Notes under the pieces: generated by a model
What the model saw: only the letters and a program-made list of their open reading frames with translations
What the model was told of the DNA's origin: nothing
Databases searched by the model: none
Shown here: one piece after another, positions 9,835 to 17,928 of the stretch
Position numbering within the stretch: the first letter of the stretch is position 1
How the letters are laid out: the number at the start of each line of letters is the position of its first letter
Translations under genes and position numbers: made by a program
Source: Saprospiraceae bacterium
GTDB lineage: Bacteria; Bacteroidota; Bacteroidia; Chitinophagales; Saprospiraceae
Reading direction: 5' to 3'
Length of the DNA: 64,000 nucleotides
Assembly: GCA_016722285.1 (NCBI GenBank)
Contig: JADKGI010000006.1
Span: 62,001-126,000, forward strand

Positions 9835-10560
9835 TTAATTGACTTTAATATCAAAATCAAATACTTCGCTGAATATTTTCCCTAATTCATGCGACACATG
9901 ATCTATATTCATTGTCTTACCGGTTTCTTTCCTGAGAGAAGTAACTGTCTTATCATTGTCAATAATGCCACAAGGTATGATTTTATCGAAGTAAGAAAGG
10001 TCCGTATTTACATTAAAGGCAAAGCCATGCATGCTGACCCATCTGGAAAGGTGCACTCCAATCGCACATATTTTTCTGTATTTATCAAATGAGTTGTCAG
10101 GAGCAAGCCAGACACCGGTATATTTGGGTAGTCTGATTCCACACAGGTTATGTATTTCAAGATACTTTATGATGACATCTTCGATTTTTCTGACGTAAAG
10201 ATGTACATCGGTGAAAAACTCATCCAGGTCAAAAATAGGGTAACCGGTTATTTGTCCCGGACCATGATATGTTATATCTCCTCCACGATTTATTTTAAAA
10301 AATTCTATTTTATCACCGTTTATTTTATCCGGTCTAAGTAAGAGGTTTTCCATTGATCCGCTTTTACCAAGAGTATAGACAGGAAGATGCTCGCAGAATA
10401 TAAGCTCATTTAATTGATTTTTAATTTTTTGCTGATCAATGGGTAAGCTCCTCTTTTTCAGCTTATTGTCTATCAGATCTTTGTGTATTTTTGTTTGGAG
10501 ATCCCAGACTTCCTGATAACTTTGGTCTTTTATCGTCCTAAAATGTACTTTTGGCTTCAT
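9835..10560 (-). CDS. lipB: lipoyl(octanoyl) transferase
   Basis: A 241-residue enzyme that moves octanoate from acyl carrier protein to the E2 and GcvH lipoyl domains, the first step of lipoate synthesis. The family signature GGDITYHGPGQITGYPI is near residues 93-110. The catalytic lysine and cysteine regions are visible as KICAIGVHLSRWVSMHGFAFN (~165-185) and IIPCGI (~198). Length is normal. On the minus strand TAAATTTG (10577-10584) lies 17 bases before the ATG and could be its -7 element. It converges with the OmpA gene across about 65 bases. Confidence 0.95.
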   Translation of the reverse strand: MKPKVHFRTIKDQSYQEVWDLQTKIHKDLIDNKLKKRSLPIDQQKIKNQLNELIFCEHLPVYTLGKSGSMENLLLRPDKINGDKIEFFKINRGGDITYHGPGQITGYPIFDLDEFFTDVHLYVRKIEDVIIKYLEIHNLCGIRLPKYTGVWLAPDNSFDKYRKICAIGVHLSRWVSMHGFAFNVNTDLSYFDKIIPCGIIDNDKTVTSLRKETGKTMNIDHVSHELGKIFSEVFDFDIKVN

Positions 10561-10616
10561 TACTTGTTGAAAATGGCAAATTTAAAGACTAAATTTAAGT
10601 ATTGACTTAAATAGGG

Positions 10617-10647
10617 TTGATTCTTATTATGAAATAGGTTATTTTTG
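10617..10647 (+). promoter_or_regulatory. promoter of the thioredoxin-dockerin gene
   Basis: TTG at 10617-10619 and TATTTTTG at 10640-10647, with a 20-base spacer, fit the Bacteroidota -33/-7 arrangement. Transcription would start about 25 bases before the TTG start codon at 10677. Confidence 0.55.
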
Positions 10648-10676
10648 TATATTGTTTATATTTTAATTACATAATC

Positions 10677-11690
10677 TTGAAGAATATAATTTCCTTAGGT
10701 ATTGTTGCATTGCTCTTAACGCAAATATCAATTGCTCAAATGACGATGCATAATTTTAGTGTTACTGATACCCACGGCAAGACCCATAATTTGTATAATG
10801 ATTATCTGGCACAAGGCAAGGTTGTTGTTGTGAAGTTCTTTTTTACTACCTGTCCACCATGTATTGCAAATGCACCATATTGGCAGCAAAAATATGTAGA
10901 GCTTGGTTCTGGTTTGCAGAAAGTTGAATTTTTCAGTGTCACTACAATTCTATCTGATAATAATCTGGATGTCGCTTCATTTGAGCAAGCATACAATCAA
11001 ACTATGAAGGGTATAGGAAATGATGGTAACGCCCGTAAAATAGTTGAACCATTTTTATCCGGAACTTATGGATCTTGGTGGGGGACACCATCTTTTGCAG
11101 TTATTGGTCCCGATAAAAAACTTACGTACCCGGTTTTTTTTAATGAATTGGATGAAGCCATAAAAAATGCGGAAACAGTGACAACAGTAGTACCTACAGC
11201 GGTAAATTTGCAATTAGTCAGCAATAATTTTGATGTTCCGGAAGAGCATATTAAATTTTTTCTCCAATCTAAAAGCGGATCAGCCCCCAGAGTGGAAATT
11301 TTGAAAAATAATGATGGTAAATATTCTTTTAGCTATCCTTCAGCCGCATTTCCTCAAATTTCAGATCCGGAGGTAATAATGGAAAGTATTGGTCCTGCAT
11401 ATACTTATAACGTATCTGCATCCGATATACTGGCTATTCAAAAGCATATTCTGGGAATTGAAAGTCTGAATGCTCCATATAAAATACTGGCAGCAGATGT
11501 AAATTCGGATGGCATAATCACAGCTTCTGATCTCCTTAATATGAAGAAGGTTATTCTAGGGCTTTCTGACTCTTTCCCCAATGGTACCCCTTCTTATAAG
11601 GCTATTCCCGAAAAAATCAACCTGAGCCCTGCTCCCGGAACTACGGTACCACTTGATTTTATTATTGTTAAGATGGGCAACGTGAACTAG
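10677..11690 (+). CDS. secreted TlpA/thioredoxin-like protein with C-terminal dockerin-like domain
   Basis: A 337-residue exported protein with a signal peptide (to about residue 20, SIAQ). A TlpA/AhpC-type thioredoxin fold follows, with CPPC at residues 59-62. A ~70-residue linker domain leads to a type I dockerin-like module at ~250-297 (SDILAIQKHILGIE, then AADVNSDGIITASDLLNMKKVILG). That module is a duplicated calcium-binding loop-helix. The start is TTG: reading from there gives an intact signal peptide, and no in-frame ATG offers a better one. The dockerin module suggests docking to another surface or secreted protein, giving a redox or disulfide enzyme placed outside the cell. Substrate and partner are unknown; it stands alone behind its own promoter. 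Confidence 0.75.
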   Translation: MKNIISLGIVALLLTQISIAQMTMHNFSVTDTHGKTHNLYNDYLAQGKVVVVKFFFTTCPPCIANAPYWQQKYVELGSGLQKVEFFSVTTILSDNNLDVASFEQAYNQTMKGIGNDGNARKIVEPFLSGTYGSWWGTPSFAVIGPDKKLTYPVFFNELDEAIKNAETVTTVVPTAVNLQLVSNNFDVPEEHIKFFLQSKSGSAPRVEILKNNDGKYSFSYPSAAFPQISDPEVIMESIGPAYTYNVSASDILAIQKHILGIESLNAPYKILAADVNSDGIITASDLLNMKKVILGLSDSFPNGTPSYKAIPEKINLSPAPGTTVPLDFIIVKMGNVN

Positions 11691-11698
11691 TTTTGGAT

Positions 11699-12283
11699 TT
11701 ACAAAGAGATAGATAAATTGGCTCTATGAATAAAATTGAAGGGGCTATTGAAAACCAACATTTCATCAATAAAGGAATTTAAAGCATCCAGCGTAATCTT
11801 ATCTGGCTGACCATTTAGATCCAGGACCTTATCAACTGATGAAACCGGTAATCTATTTGGCATCACAACGACATTCAGGTAATTAAGGATACCTGTCAAA
11901 TGTTCCATGCCTCTGAAATTTCCTGCTCTACCACTGGCAACTCCAATCAATGAAGCCTTTTTTGTGGAAAAAGTTTCCTTATATTGCTTTACAGATACCG
12001 CATCTATAAAAAGCTTTAGAACCCCCGGGAAACTCCCGTTGTATTCAGGACTGACAATAAGCCAATGATCAGATTGAATCAGATATTTTTCCTGCAAAGC
12101 ACTGATATATGGATGTTGATGGTCCCTTTCATACATGGAAGCAGACAACAAAGGGATGTTAATTTTTGTCAATTCAAGCAATTGGGATTCAACGCCTGAA
12201 TTTTCCAATTTTTTCTGGCACCATTCAGCTATTGCCAGTGTTCTGCTTTTTGGTCTGTTTGTTCCAGAAATTATTGTTATCAT
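11699..12283 (-). CDS. NAD(P)H-dependent FMN reductase-family oxidoreductase
   Basis: A 194-residue flavodoxin-like protein. The N-terminus ISGTNRPKSRTLAIAEW is the FMN-phosphate-binding loop of the NADPH-dependent FMN reductase family. SPEYNGSFPGVLKLFID (~80-96) is its second flavin-binding signature, and SGRAGNFRGMEHL (~117-129) is also conserved. Members reduce FMN, quinones, azo dyes or chromate with NAD(P)H, so the real substrate is open. It converges with the thioredoxin-dockerin gene (8-base gap) and is transcribed alone. Confidence 0.88.
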   Translation of the reverse strand: MITIISGTNRPKSRTLAIAEWCQKKLENSGVESQLLELTKINIPLLSASMYERDHQHPYISALQEKYLIQSDHWLIVSPEYNGSFPGVLKLFIDAVSVKQYKETFSTKKASLIGVASGRAGNFRGMEHLTGILNYLNVVVMPNRLPVSSVDKVLDLNGQPDKITLDALNSFIDEMLVFNSPFNFIHRANLSISL

Positions 12284-12630
12284 TTTGATTTTAATTTGTC
12301 AAACGTTCTTAATACTTTAAAGTTCAATTTTTTACGTTGACTTTGCGGCTTATTGGGCAAAAAGTTGTAATTTTGCACCCTGATTTATTAATATTTATTC
12401 TTTAATTCACTTCATAATTTATCAAATTATTTATCTAAAGTTCTTTAAAACAATAAATTAGATATTTAATATTATAATTATTTAATTGTGTGCATCGTGC
12501 TTTTGAAGATATTTTGTAAGTAGAATTTCTTGTTATGGGTGTTTAGTGTAAGAAGTAAATAGTAATGGTTTCACAAGCTGTCTTAATTAAAATGAAGTTG
12601 AACAGTACGGTAAAATTGAAATAATAGCAA
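12284..12630. other. 347-base intergenic region with a promoter facing the metallo-hydrolase gene
   Basis: Divergent upstream region of the FMN reductase and the UPF0173 gene. It holds one good forward promoter (12342-12375), followed by about 250 bases of AT-rich leader with no ORF. No riboswitch or small RNA fold was recognised in the leader. Confidence 0.5.
12342..12375 (+). promoter_or_regulatory. promoter TTTG-N22-TAATTTTG
   Basis: TTTG at 12342-12345 and TAATTTTG at 12368-12375, followed by CACC, resemble the phylum consensus with a slightly long spacer. It would drive the metallo-hydrolase and possibly parAB, leaving a ~250-base 5' leader. Confidence 0.6.
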
Positions 12631-13311
12631 ATGAATCTCACATATCTTGGTCATTCAAGTTTTCATATTCATACTAAAGGATTTAACATCATATTTGACC
12701 CTTTTATTAGCCCAAATTCACTTGCATCCGGGATAGATATTAAAAATATTAAATCTGATTTCATACTTTTATCACATGGTCACGGTGACCATCTGGCTGA
12801 TGCTGAATTTCTTTCCAAGCAAAATGATTCAACTATTATTTCCAATTATGAAATTGTATCCTGGTATGAATCAAAAGGAATAAAAGGGCATCCAATGAAT
12901 CATGGGGGAAAACGCTCCTTTGAATTTGGGACAGTAAAATATGTCAATGCGATACATTCAAGTATGCTGCCTGACGGATCATACGGAGGCGCTCCTGGTG
13001 GATTTGTTGTATGGAACAATGAAGTATCATTTTATTTTGCCGGAGATACTGCACTTACATGGGATATGAAACTGATTCCGATAACGTGCCCTAAACTTGA
13101 TTTTGCTATTCTGCCCATTGGTGATAATTTTACGATGGGATATGAAGATGCTGTAATAGCTTCGGATTTTATTCAGGTTGATAAAATTATTGCTTGCCAT
13201 TATGATACATTCGGATACATTAAAATTAACCATGATGCAGCAATAAAGGAATTTAAAAATGCCGGGAAGGAATTAATACTCTTAGAGCCCGGATCTTCTT
13301 TAGAATTTTAA
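12631..13311 (+). CDS. UPF0173-type metal-dependent hydrolase (metallo-beta-lactamase fold)
   Basis: A 226-residue cytoplasmic protein of the YtkL/UlaG-like branch of the metallo-beta-lactamase fold. The metal-binding motif SHGHGDHLAD is near residues 49-58. The later ligands sit in FAGDTAL (~136) and ACHYDTF (~190). Length fits the UPF0173 family, whose substrate is not established. It lies 10 bases before parA in the same direction and may be co-transcribed with the partition genes. Confidence 0.88.
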   Translation: MNLTYLGHSSFHIHTKGFNIIFDPFISPNSLASGIDIKNIKSDFILLSHGHGDHLADAEFLSKQNDSTIISNYEIVSWYESKGIKGHPMNHGGKRSFEFGTVKYVNAIHSSMLPDGSYGGAPGGFVVWNNEVSFYFAGDTALTWDMKLIPITCPKLDFAILPIGDNFTMGYEDAVIASDFIQVDKIIACHYDTFGYIKINHDAAIKEFKNAGKELILLEPGSSLEF

Positions 13312-13321
13312 AAAATTACAT

Positions 13322-14105
13322 ATGGGTAAAGTAATAGCTATTGCCAATCAAAAAGGTGGAGTTGGAAAAACTACAACAGCAATTAATCTCGCGGCAACTA
13401 TTGCCATACTTGATAAAAAAGTATTGTTGATAGATGCAGATCCCCAGGCCAATGCTACATCCGGAGTTGGCATAAAGGCAAATCAGATAACTCTCACAAC
13501 TTACGACTGTCTGGTTGACAATGCCGATCCAACTTTAGCTATACTAAAGACAGAAACGCCAAATCTTGATATCCTTCCATCATCAATAGATCTGGTAGGG
13601 GCAGAGATTGAATTAGTCAACGTTACTCAAGGGAATTCAGGATGAAAGGCGTCACTGACCAACTTAAGGATAAGATGATTTCATTTTTATCGATTGTCTT
13701 CCTTCCCTGGGATTGATTACCCTCAATGCATTGGTAGCTGCTGATAGTGTCATTGTACCTGTTCAGTGTGAGTTTTTCTCCCTCGAAGGATTCGGTAAAC
13801 TGAAAGATACAGTCAGTCTTGTACAGCAGGCACTCAATCCCGGATTGGAAGTTGAAGGAATCGTTTTATCAATGTATGATCAGAGATTAAGAATGGCAAA
13901 CATGGTGCTTGAAGAGATCAGACATATTATATCGGACAGGATATTTGAGACCATAATACACCGAAACAGTAAAATAGGAGAGGCCCCATCTTTAGGCCAA
14001 CCTGTGATAATATACGACGCTACCAGCAAAGGAGCAATTAATTTTCTAAATCTGGCAAATGAGTTTATGGCAATAAACCAGAGCGAACTCCTGAAAACTG
14101 TCTGA
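13322..14105 (+). CDS. parA: ParA/Soj chromosome-partition ATPase, interrupted by two indels
   Basis: A deviant Walker-type ATPase that positions ParB-bound origin regions. The first frame gives the deviant Walker A loop QKGGVGKTTTAINLA (residues ~9-23) and LLIDADPQANAT. The last frame gives VPVQCEFFSLEG and the C-terminal half. Between them, two shifts are needed. One is near 13628-13632, after which REFRMKG... reads in a third frame. The other is near 13672-13676, where adding one base restores the Walker B segment DFIFIDCLPSLG. Each looks like a one-base deletion. Joined length would be ~260 residues, normal for the family. parB follows 2 bases after the stop. Because parB is intact and chromosomal ParA is rarely lost alone, assembly error is more likely than decay. 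Confidence 0.87.
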
Positions 14106-14107
14106 AA

Positions 14108-15004
14108 ATGAACAAGAAAAGCGAAGTGTCAAAGGGACTCAGGTCACTTTTATCAAATATCGAAAAAACCAACAATCCTGTAGAAAGAGGCCAGCTGGTT
14201 AGAGAACTAACCAATTCAATAGCTACTATCAGTCCTGAATTGATAGAAATAAATCCCTACCAGGTGAGAACTGAATTTGATGCGGATCAACTACTTGAGT
14301 TGGCACAGTCTATTAAAACATCAGGACTCATTCAGCCCATAACGGTAAGAGCTATAGGAGGCAATAAGTATCAATTGATATCAGGCGAGAGAAGGCTTCG
14401 GGCTTCCAAAATGGCTGGTATAAATGAAATTCCAGCTTATATTCGTGTCGCTAATGATCAGGAGATGTTGGAAATGGCGCTGGTAGAAAATATCCAGCGT
14501 GCTGATCTCAATGCAGTGGAAATCGCCATTTCATATCAGAGATTAATGGATGAATGCAACCTGACACATGAAGCACTTTCAGCCAGAGTTGGAAAAAACA
14601 GAAGCACGGTGACAAACTATGTCAGATTATTAAAACTTCCTGCTCAGATTCAGTCATCCGTCAAGGAAGGTAGTTTGAGTATGGGGCATGCGCGGGCTTT
14701 AGCTGGTATTGAAAACCTGGTATTGCAAATAAAAATTTATAAAGAAGCGGTTGATAAGGAATTGTCAGTAAGGGCTTTGGAGCAATTAATAAAATCTTAT
14801 CAATCCTCCAATCCTGTCGGGAGAACTGCGGTATCCAGTCAGCCAAATCCTGAAATCCACAAAATAAGAGATCATTTCAGACAGATTTTTGGTGCAAAAG
14901 TAGAAATCAGAAGAGAAAATAATGGAAAAGGAACCATCATTTTACCTTTCAATTCTGATGATGAGTTTAACAATATTGTAGAAATTCTCACCAAAGAGAA
15001 TTAA
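14108..15004 (+). CDS. parB: ParB/Spo0J chromosome-partition protein
   Basis: A 298-residue parS-binding CTPase that works with ParA. The N-terminal domain has the ELIEINPYQVR start, then GLIQPITVR and the CTP-binding SGERRLRASKMAG (~97-110). VENIQRADLN follows (~128-137). The helix-turn-helix is at ~155-180 (LSARVGKNRSTVTNYVRLLKLP), and a C-terminal dimerisation segment ends the protein. It starts 2 bases after parA. I saw no good match to the usual parS 16-mer in this window, so the sites may lie elsewhere. Confidence 0.95.
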   Translation: MNKKSEVSKGLRSLLSNIEKTNNPVERGQLVRELTNSIATISPELIEINPYQVRTEFDADQLLELAQSIKTSGLIQPITVRAIGGNKYQLISGERRLRASKMAGINEIPAYIRVANDQEMLEMALVENIQRADLNAVEIAISYQRLMDECNLTHEALSARVGKNRSTVTNYVRLLKLPAQIQSSVKEGSLSMGHARALAGIENLVLQIKIYKEAVDKELSVRALEQLIKSYQSSNPVGRTAVSSQPNPEIHKIRDHFRQIFGAKVEIRRENNGKGTIILPFNSDDEFNNIVEILTKEN

Positions 15005-15031
15005 CATGAATGGTCTTACGTTAAACTTGAT

Positions 15032-15667
15032 ATGATTAGATTTGCATTTACAATACTCTTAATTCAGTTGGGTACAAGTACCGTATTCAGCCAATTTAAT
15101 ACGAATCCAAATCAATTTCAAAACAATAGCTTTGAACCTGATACATCTTTTGATGAGTCAGATACACTGGTTAACAAAAGTGGATTATTCTCAATTTTTA
15201 AAGGTAAGCCTGGTAAGGCTGCATTATTTTCTTTGATTATACCTGCCGGAGGACAGATTTATAATAAAAAATGGTGGAAAGTTCCTCTTGCTTTAGCCAT
15301 TGATGGCGGATTGACTTATGTTCTTATTACAAACAGGAGTAATTATCATAAAACTCAGGATGCATATCAGATTGCCTTGGCCACTCCTGGAGCAGAAAAT
15401 GTATCAAGTCTAAAACAACAAAGAGATTTTTATCGAAAGTGGAGTGAATATGCCTGGATCTGGCTGATAGGAGGACATATCCTTACAGTTGCAGATGCAT
15501 ATGTTGATCGACATTTGATGGATTTTGATGTCAGTGACGACCTTACTTACAATAATATATATCTGAGAAGCTATGAGAGTCTATCTGTATTCAAATTGGG
15601 ATTCAAAATCAGCTTAAATAGTAAAATTAATGCAACGGCAGGTAAAATTGTATTTTCAGCTCAATAA
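15032..15667 (+). CDS. DUF5683-family membrane-associated protein
   Basis: A 211-residue protein with a signal peptide (to about residue 22, FSQ), then a Ser/Asp-rich linker. A conserved DUF5683 segment follows: KPGKAALFSLIIPAGGQIYNKKWWKVPLALAIDG, with a hydrophobic stretch. A second hydrophobic helix is at ~140-158. Proteins of this family regularly follow parA-parB in Bacteroidota, but their role is not known. It begins 27 bases after parB in the same direction, so it is likely in the same operon. Confidence 0.82.
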   Translation: MIRFAFTILLIQLGTSTVFSQFNTNPNQFQNNSFEPDTSFDESDTLVNKSGLFSIFKGKPGKAALFSLIIPAGGQIYNKKWWKVPLALAIDGGLTYVLITNRSNYHKTQDAYQIALATPGAENVSSLKQQRDFYRKWSEYAWIWLIGGHILTVADAYVDRHLMDFDVSDDLTYNNIYLRSYESLSVFKLGFKISLNSKINATAGKIVFSAQ

Positions 15668-15770
15668 TTTCCTATATCAAACCAGTTCTTGATATTTTGG
15701 AATTATCATATTTTCTTCAAATTGAAAGTGAATTAAGCACTTTTTACTAATATTGTGAATATTTATTATA

Positions 15771-16652
15771 ATGAGTATGTCGTACGCGGGTTATTTATTT
15801 TTTCGATTTGTAGTATGGGTATTTTCTTTTATCCCTTTTAGTGTTTTGTATAAAATATCTGATGGTCTTGCCTGGTTATTGTATAGAATAATAAAGTATA
15901 GGAAAAATGTAGTCATAGGACAAATTAACATCTCATTTCCTGACAAAGAACAAAGCGAAATTCAAAGAATTGTTTCTGCATCTTATAGTAATTTGGCAGA
16001 TATCATTGTCGAAAGCATTAAGGGATTTTCTATGGATCAATCTGAATTCAGGAGAAGGTATAAGTTTATTAATCCTGAAATCTCTTTAGCCTATACAAAT
16101 TCAAACACTTTAAGCGCCATACACATAGGTGCTCATTATGGAAATTGGGAGTGGGGAGCCATTTCTTATCCTATTTGGTTTCCCGGATCTGTATTGGCAT
16201 TTTACAAACCACTATCCAATAAATTTATTGAAGCATACGGCCGGAGGATGCGCGGGCGACTCAATATTGTTTTGATTCCTATTGGCGATACTTCAAAAGC
16301 ATTTAAAGATAACGGCAATAACGGAACTACATATGTGTTTTTAAGTGACCAAAGCACCTGGTCCGATAAAGCGCATTGGGTGACTTTTTTAGGACAAGAT
16401 ACTGCTTGTCCACCAGGGGCTGACAAATATGCGAGACAACTTTCATGCCCTGTTTTTTTTACAGATATACAAAGAGTTAAAAGAGGGTTTTATGAAGTTT
16501 CTCAGTTTTTACTATCTGATGGAATAATCGCACTTGAAGAAGGTGAAATTACAAAAAGATACATGAATAAGCTGGAAGAAATAATCATAACTAAACCTGA
16601 AAATTGGCTTTGGTCCCATAAGAGATGGAAAAAAAAGAGAATTATCAATTGA
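15771..16652 (+). CDS. lysophospholipid/lipid A acyltransferase (LpxL/HtrB family)
   Basis: A 293-residue membrane-bound acyltransferase. An N-terminal hydrophobic anchor (residues ~5-38) precedes the catalytic region HIGAHYGNWEWG (~122-133), the H-x4-D/E-type motif where E replaces the aspartate. FLSDQSTWSDKAHWVTFLG (~192-210) is the second conserved block. Members add secondary acyl chains to lipid A, or acylate ornithine/glycine-type lipids in Bacteroidota, so the acceptor is not settled. A ~100-base gap separates it from the par block. Confidence 0.85.
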   Translation: MSMSYAGYLFFRFVVWVFSFIPFSVLYKISDGLAWLLYRIIKYRKNVVIGQINISFPDKEQSEIQRIVSASYSNLADIIVESIKGFSMDQSEFRRRYKFINPEISLAYTNSNTLSAIHIGAHYGNWEWGAISYPIWFPGSVLAFYKPLSNKFIEAYGRRMRGRLNIVLIPIGDTSKAFKDNGNNGTTYVFLSDQSTWSDKAHWVTFLGQDTACPPGADKYARQLSCPVFFTDIQRVKRGFYEVSQFLLSDGIIALEEGEITKRYMNKLEEIIITKPENWLWSHKRWKKKRIIN

Positions 16653-16700
16653 TTGTAATGATCAACTAGTTTATAAGCCAAAAGTAGATTTCGAATTGAA

Positions 16701-17771
16701 ATGAAGATAGAAAAACATAAGAAACATAAGAAGAGATTATCGAAGTCCGGCCTTCCGCCAGGAACTCATATTTACACAGGTAAAATCGAAACAAAAGATT
16801 CAGAGATAGAGATATTTTCTTACTCAGAAAATCAATGTACCAGGAAAATATTAGGTGTTGGAGACAGCCCGGATCTAGATCCATCTTTGAACCATTGGAT
16901 AAATATAATCGGCCTAAGTGATCACGAAACAGTCAAGAAATATTGCGATCTTTTAGGTGTTCATTATTTGTACCAGGAAGATATATTGAATGTATTTCAG
17001 AGGCCAAAAGCTGAGGAAGAAGATGGGTACATTTTTACTACTATGAAAGCAATTGAATGGAATTCAGAGACCAAAGAGCTGAATGATGAACAAATTTCCA
17101 TTGTGCTTTCCAACCGGATTGTCATCACTTTTCAGGAAAGGCCAGGGGATTATTTTGGACAAATACGTGACGGATTAATCTCTAACGGAACGATCATTAG
17201 AGAAAAAGATATCGACTATTTGTTTTATCGCCTGATTGATGTTACTGTTGATATTTATTTTGATATTCTTGAAAAGTTGGGAGATTATCTTGAAGAAGTT
17301 GAAGATATTGTGTTGGGCCAACCAGGCAATGGCTTACTCATAATGATACAAAATAATAAGAAGGACATAATGATGTTGCGCAAAATGATCTATCCCATGC
17401 GGGATATGATTTCAAAAATAGTATCATCAGAACACAAGCTCATTGAGGAAAGAACAAAAAAATATTTCAAGGACGTTCAGGATCACACGATTCAGATCAT
17501 GGAAACAATAGAAACTTACCGGGATATTAATTATAGTCTTAAAGATCTGTATTTAAATGCTATGAGTCATGAAATGAACCGAATAATGAAGATTTTGACT
17601 ATCATTTCTACATTTTTTATTCCTTTGACATTTATTGTTGGAGTTTATGGTATGAACTTTAAATATATGCCTGAACTCAATTGGCTAAACGGCTATTATA
17701 TAGTCTGGATTCTGATGCTTTCTATTGTCATTTTTTTGACATTTTGGTTCAAAAGAAAGGGCTGGTTTTGA
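16701..17771 (+). CDS. corA: CorA-family magnesium/cobalt transporter
   Basis: A 356-residue pentameric channel protein for Mg2+ or Co2+. A long soluble N-terminal alpha/beta domain is followed by a long stalk helix (~200-295). Two transmembrane helices come at the C-terminus, with the GMN signature (VGVYGMNFKYMPEL, near residue 318) between them. Length and architecture are normal. The first residues are very basic (HKKHKKRLSKSG). It is followed by a hairpin that could terminate transcripts from both sides. Confidence 0.94.
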   Translation: MKIEKHKKHKKRLSKSGLPPGTHIYTGKIETKDSEIEIFSYSENQCTRKILGVGDSPDLDPSLNHWINIIGLSDHETVKKYCDLLGVHYLYQEDILNVFQRPKAEEEDGYIFTTMKAIEWNSETKELNDEQISIVLSNRIVITFQERPGDYFGQIRDGLISNGTIIREKDIDYLFYRLIDVTVDIYFDILEKLGDYLEEVEDIVLGQPGNGLLIMIQNNKKDIMMLRKMIYPMRDMISKIVSSEHKLIEERTKKYFKDVQDHTIQIMETIETYRDINYSLKDLYLNAMSHEMNRIMKILTIISTFFIPLTFIVGVYGMNFKYMPELNWLNGYYIVWILMLSIVIFLTFWFKRKGWF

Positions 17772-17860
17772 TTTTGTTATAAAATCTACAATGAGATAAA
17801 CATTTTAGATCTTATTACATTGATAGCCATAGCTGAATATTGAAGGCACATATAAACCTA

Positions 17861-17906
17861 AAAAAAAAGGGTGTGGTGACATTACTTCCACACTCCTTTG
17901 TTTTTA
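17861..17906. terminator. bidirectional rho-independent terminator between corA and the TonB receptor
   Basis: GGGTGTGG (17869-17876) pairs with CCACACTCC (17888-17896) across a short loop with one bulge. An A-tract lies on the left and TTTGTTTTT on the right, so it can serve corA (+) and the receptor gene (-), which converge here. Confidence 0.7.
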
Positions 17907-17928
17907 CTAATCAATGTTTTTAAATAAA

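Noticed and set aside
13322..15004. parS centromere site near parAB
   Set aside because: Looked for a TGTTNCACGTGAAACA-like sequence around the par genes and saw none good enough to report.
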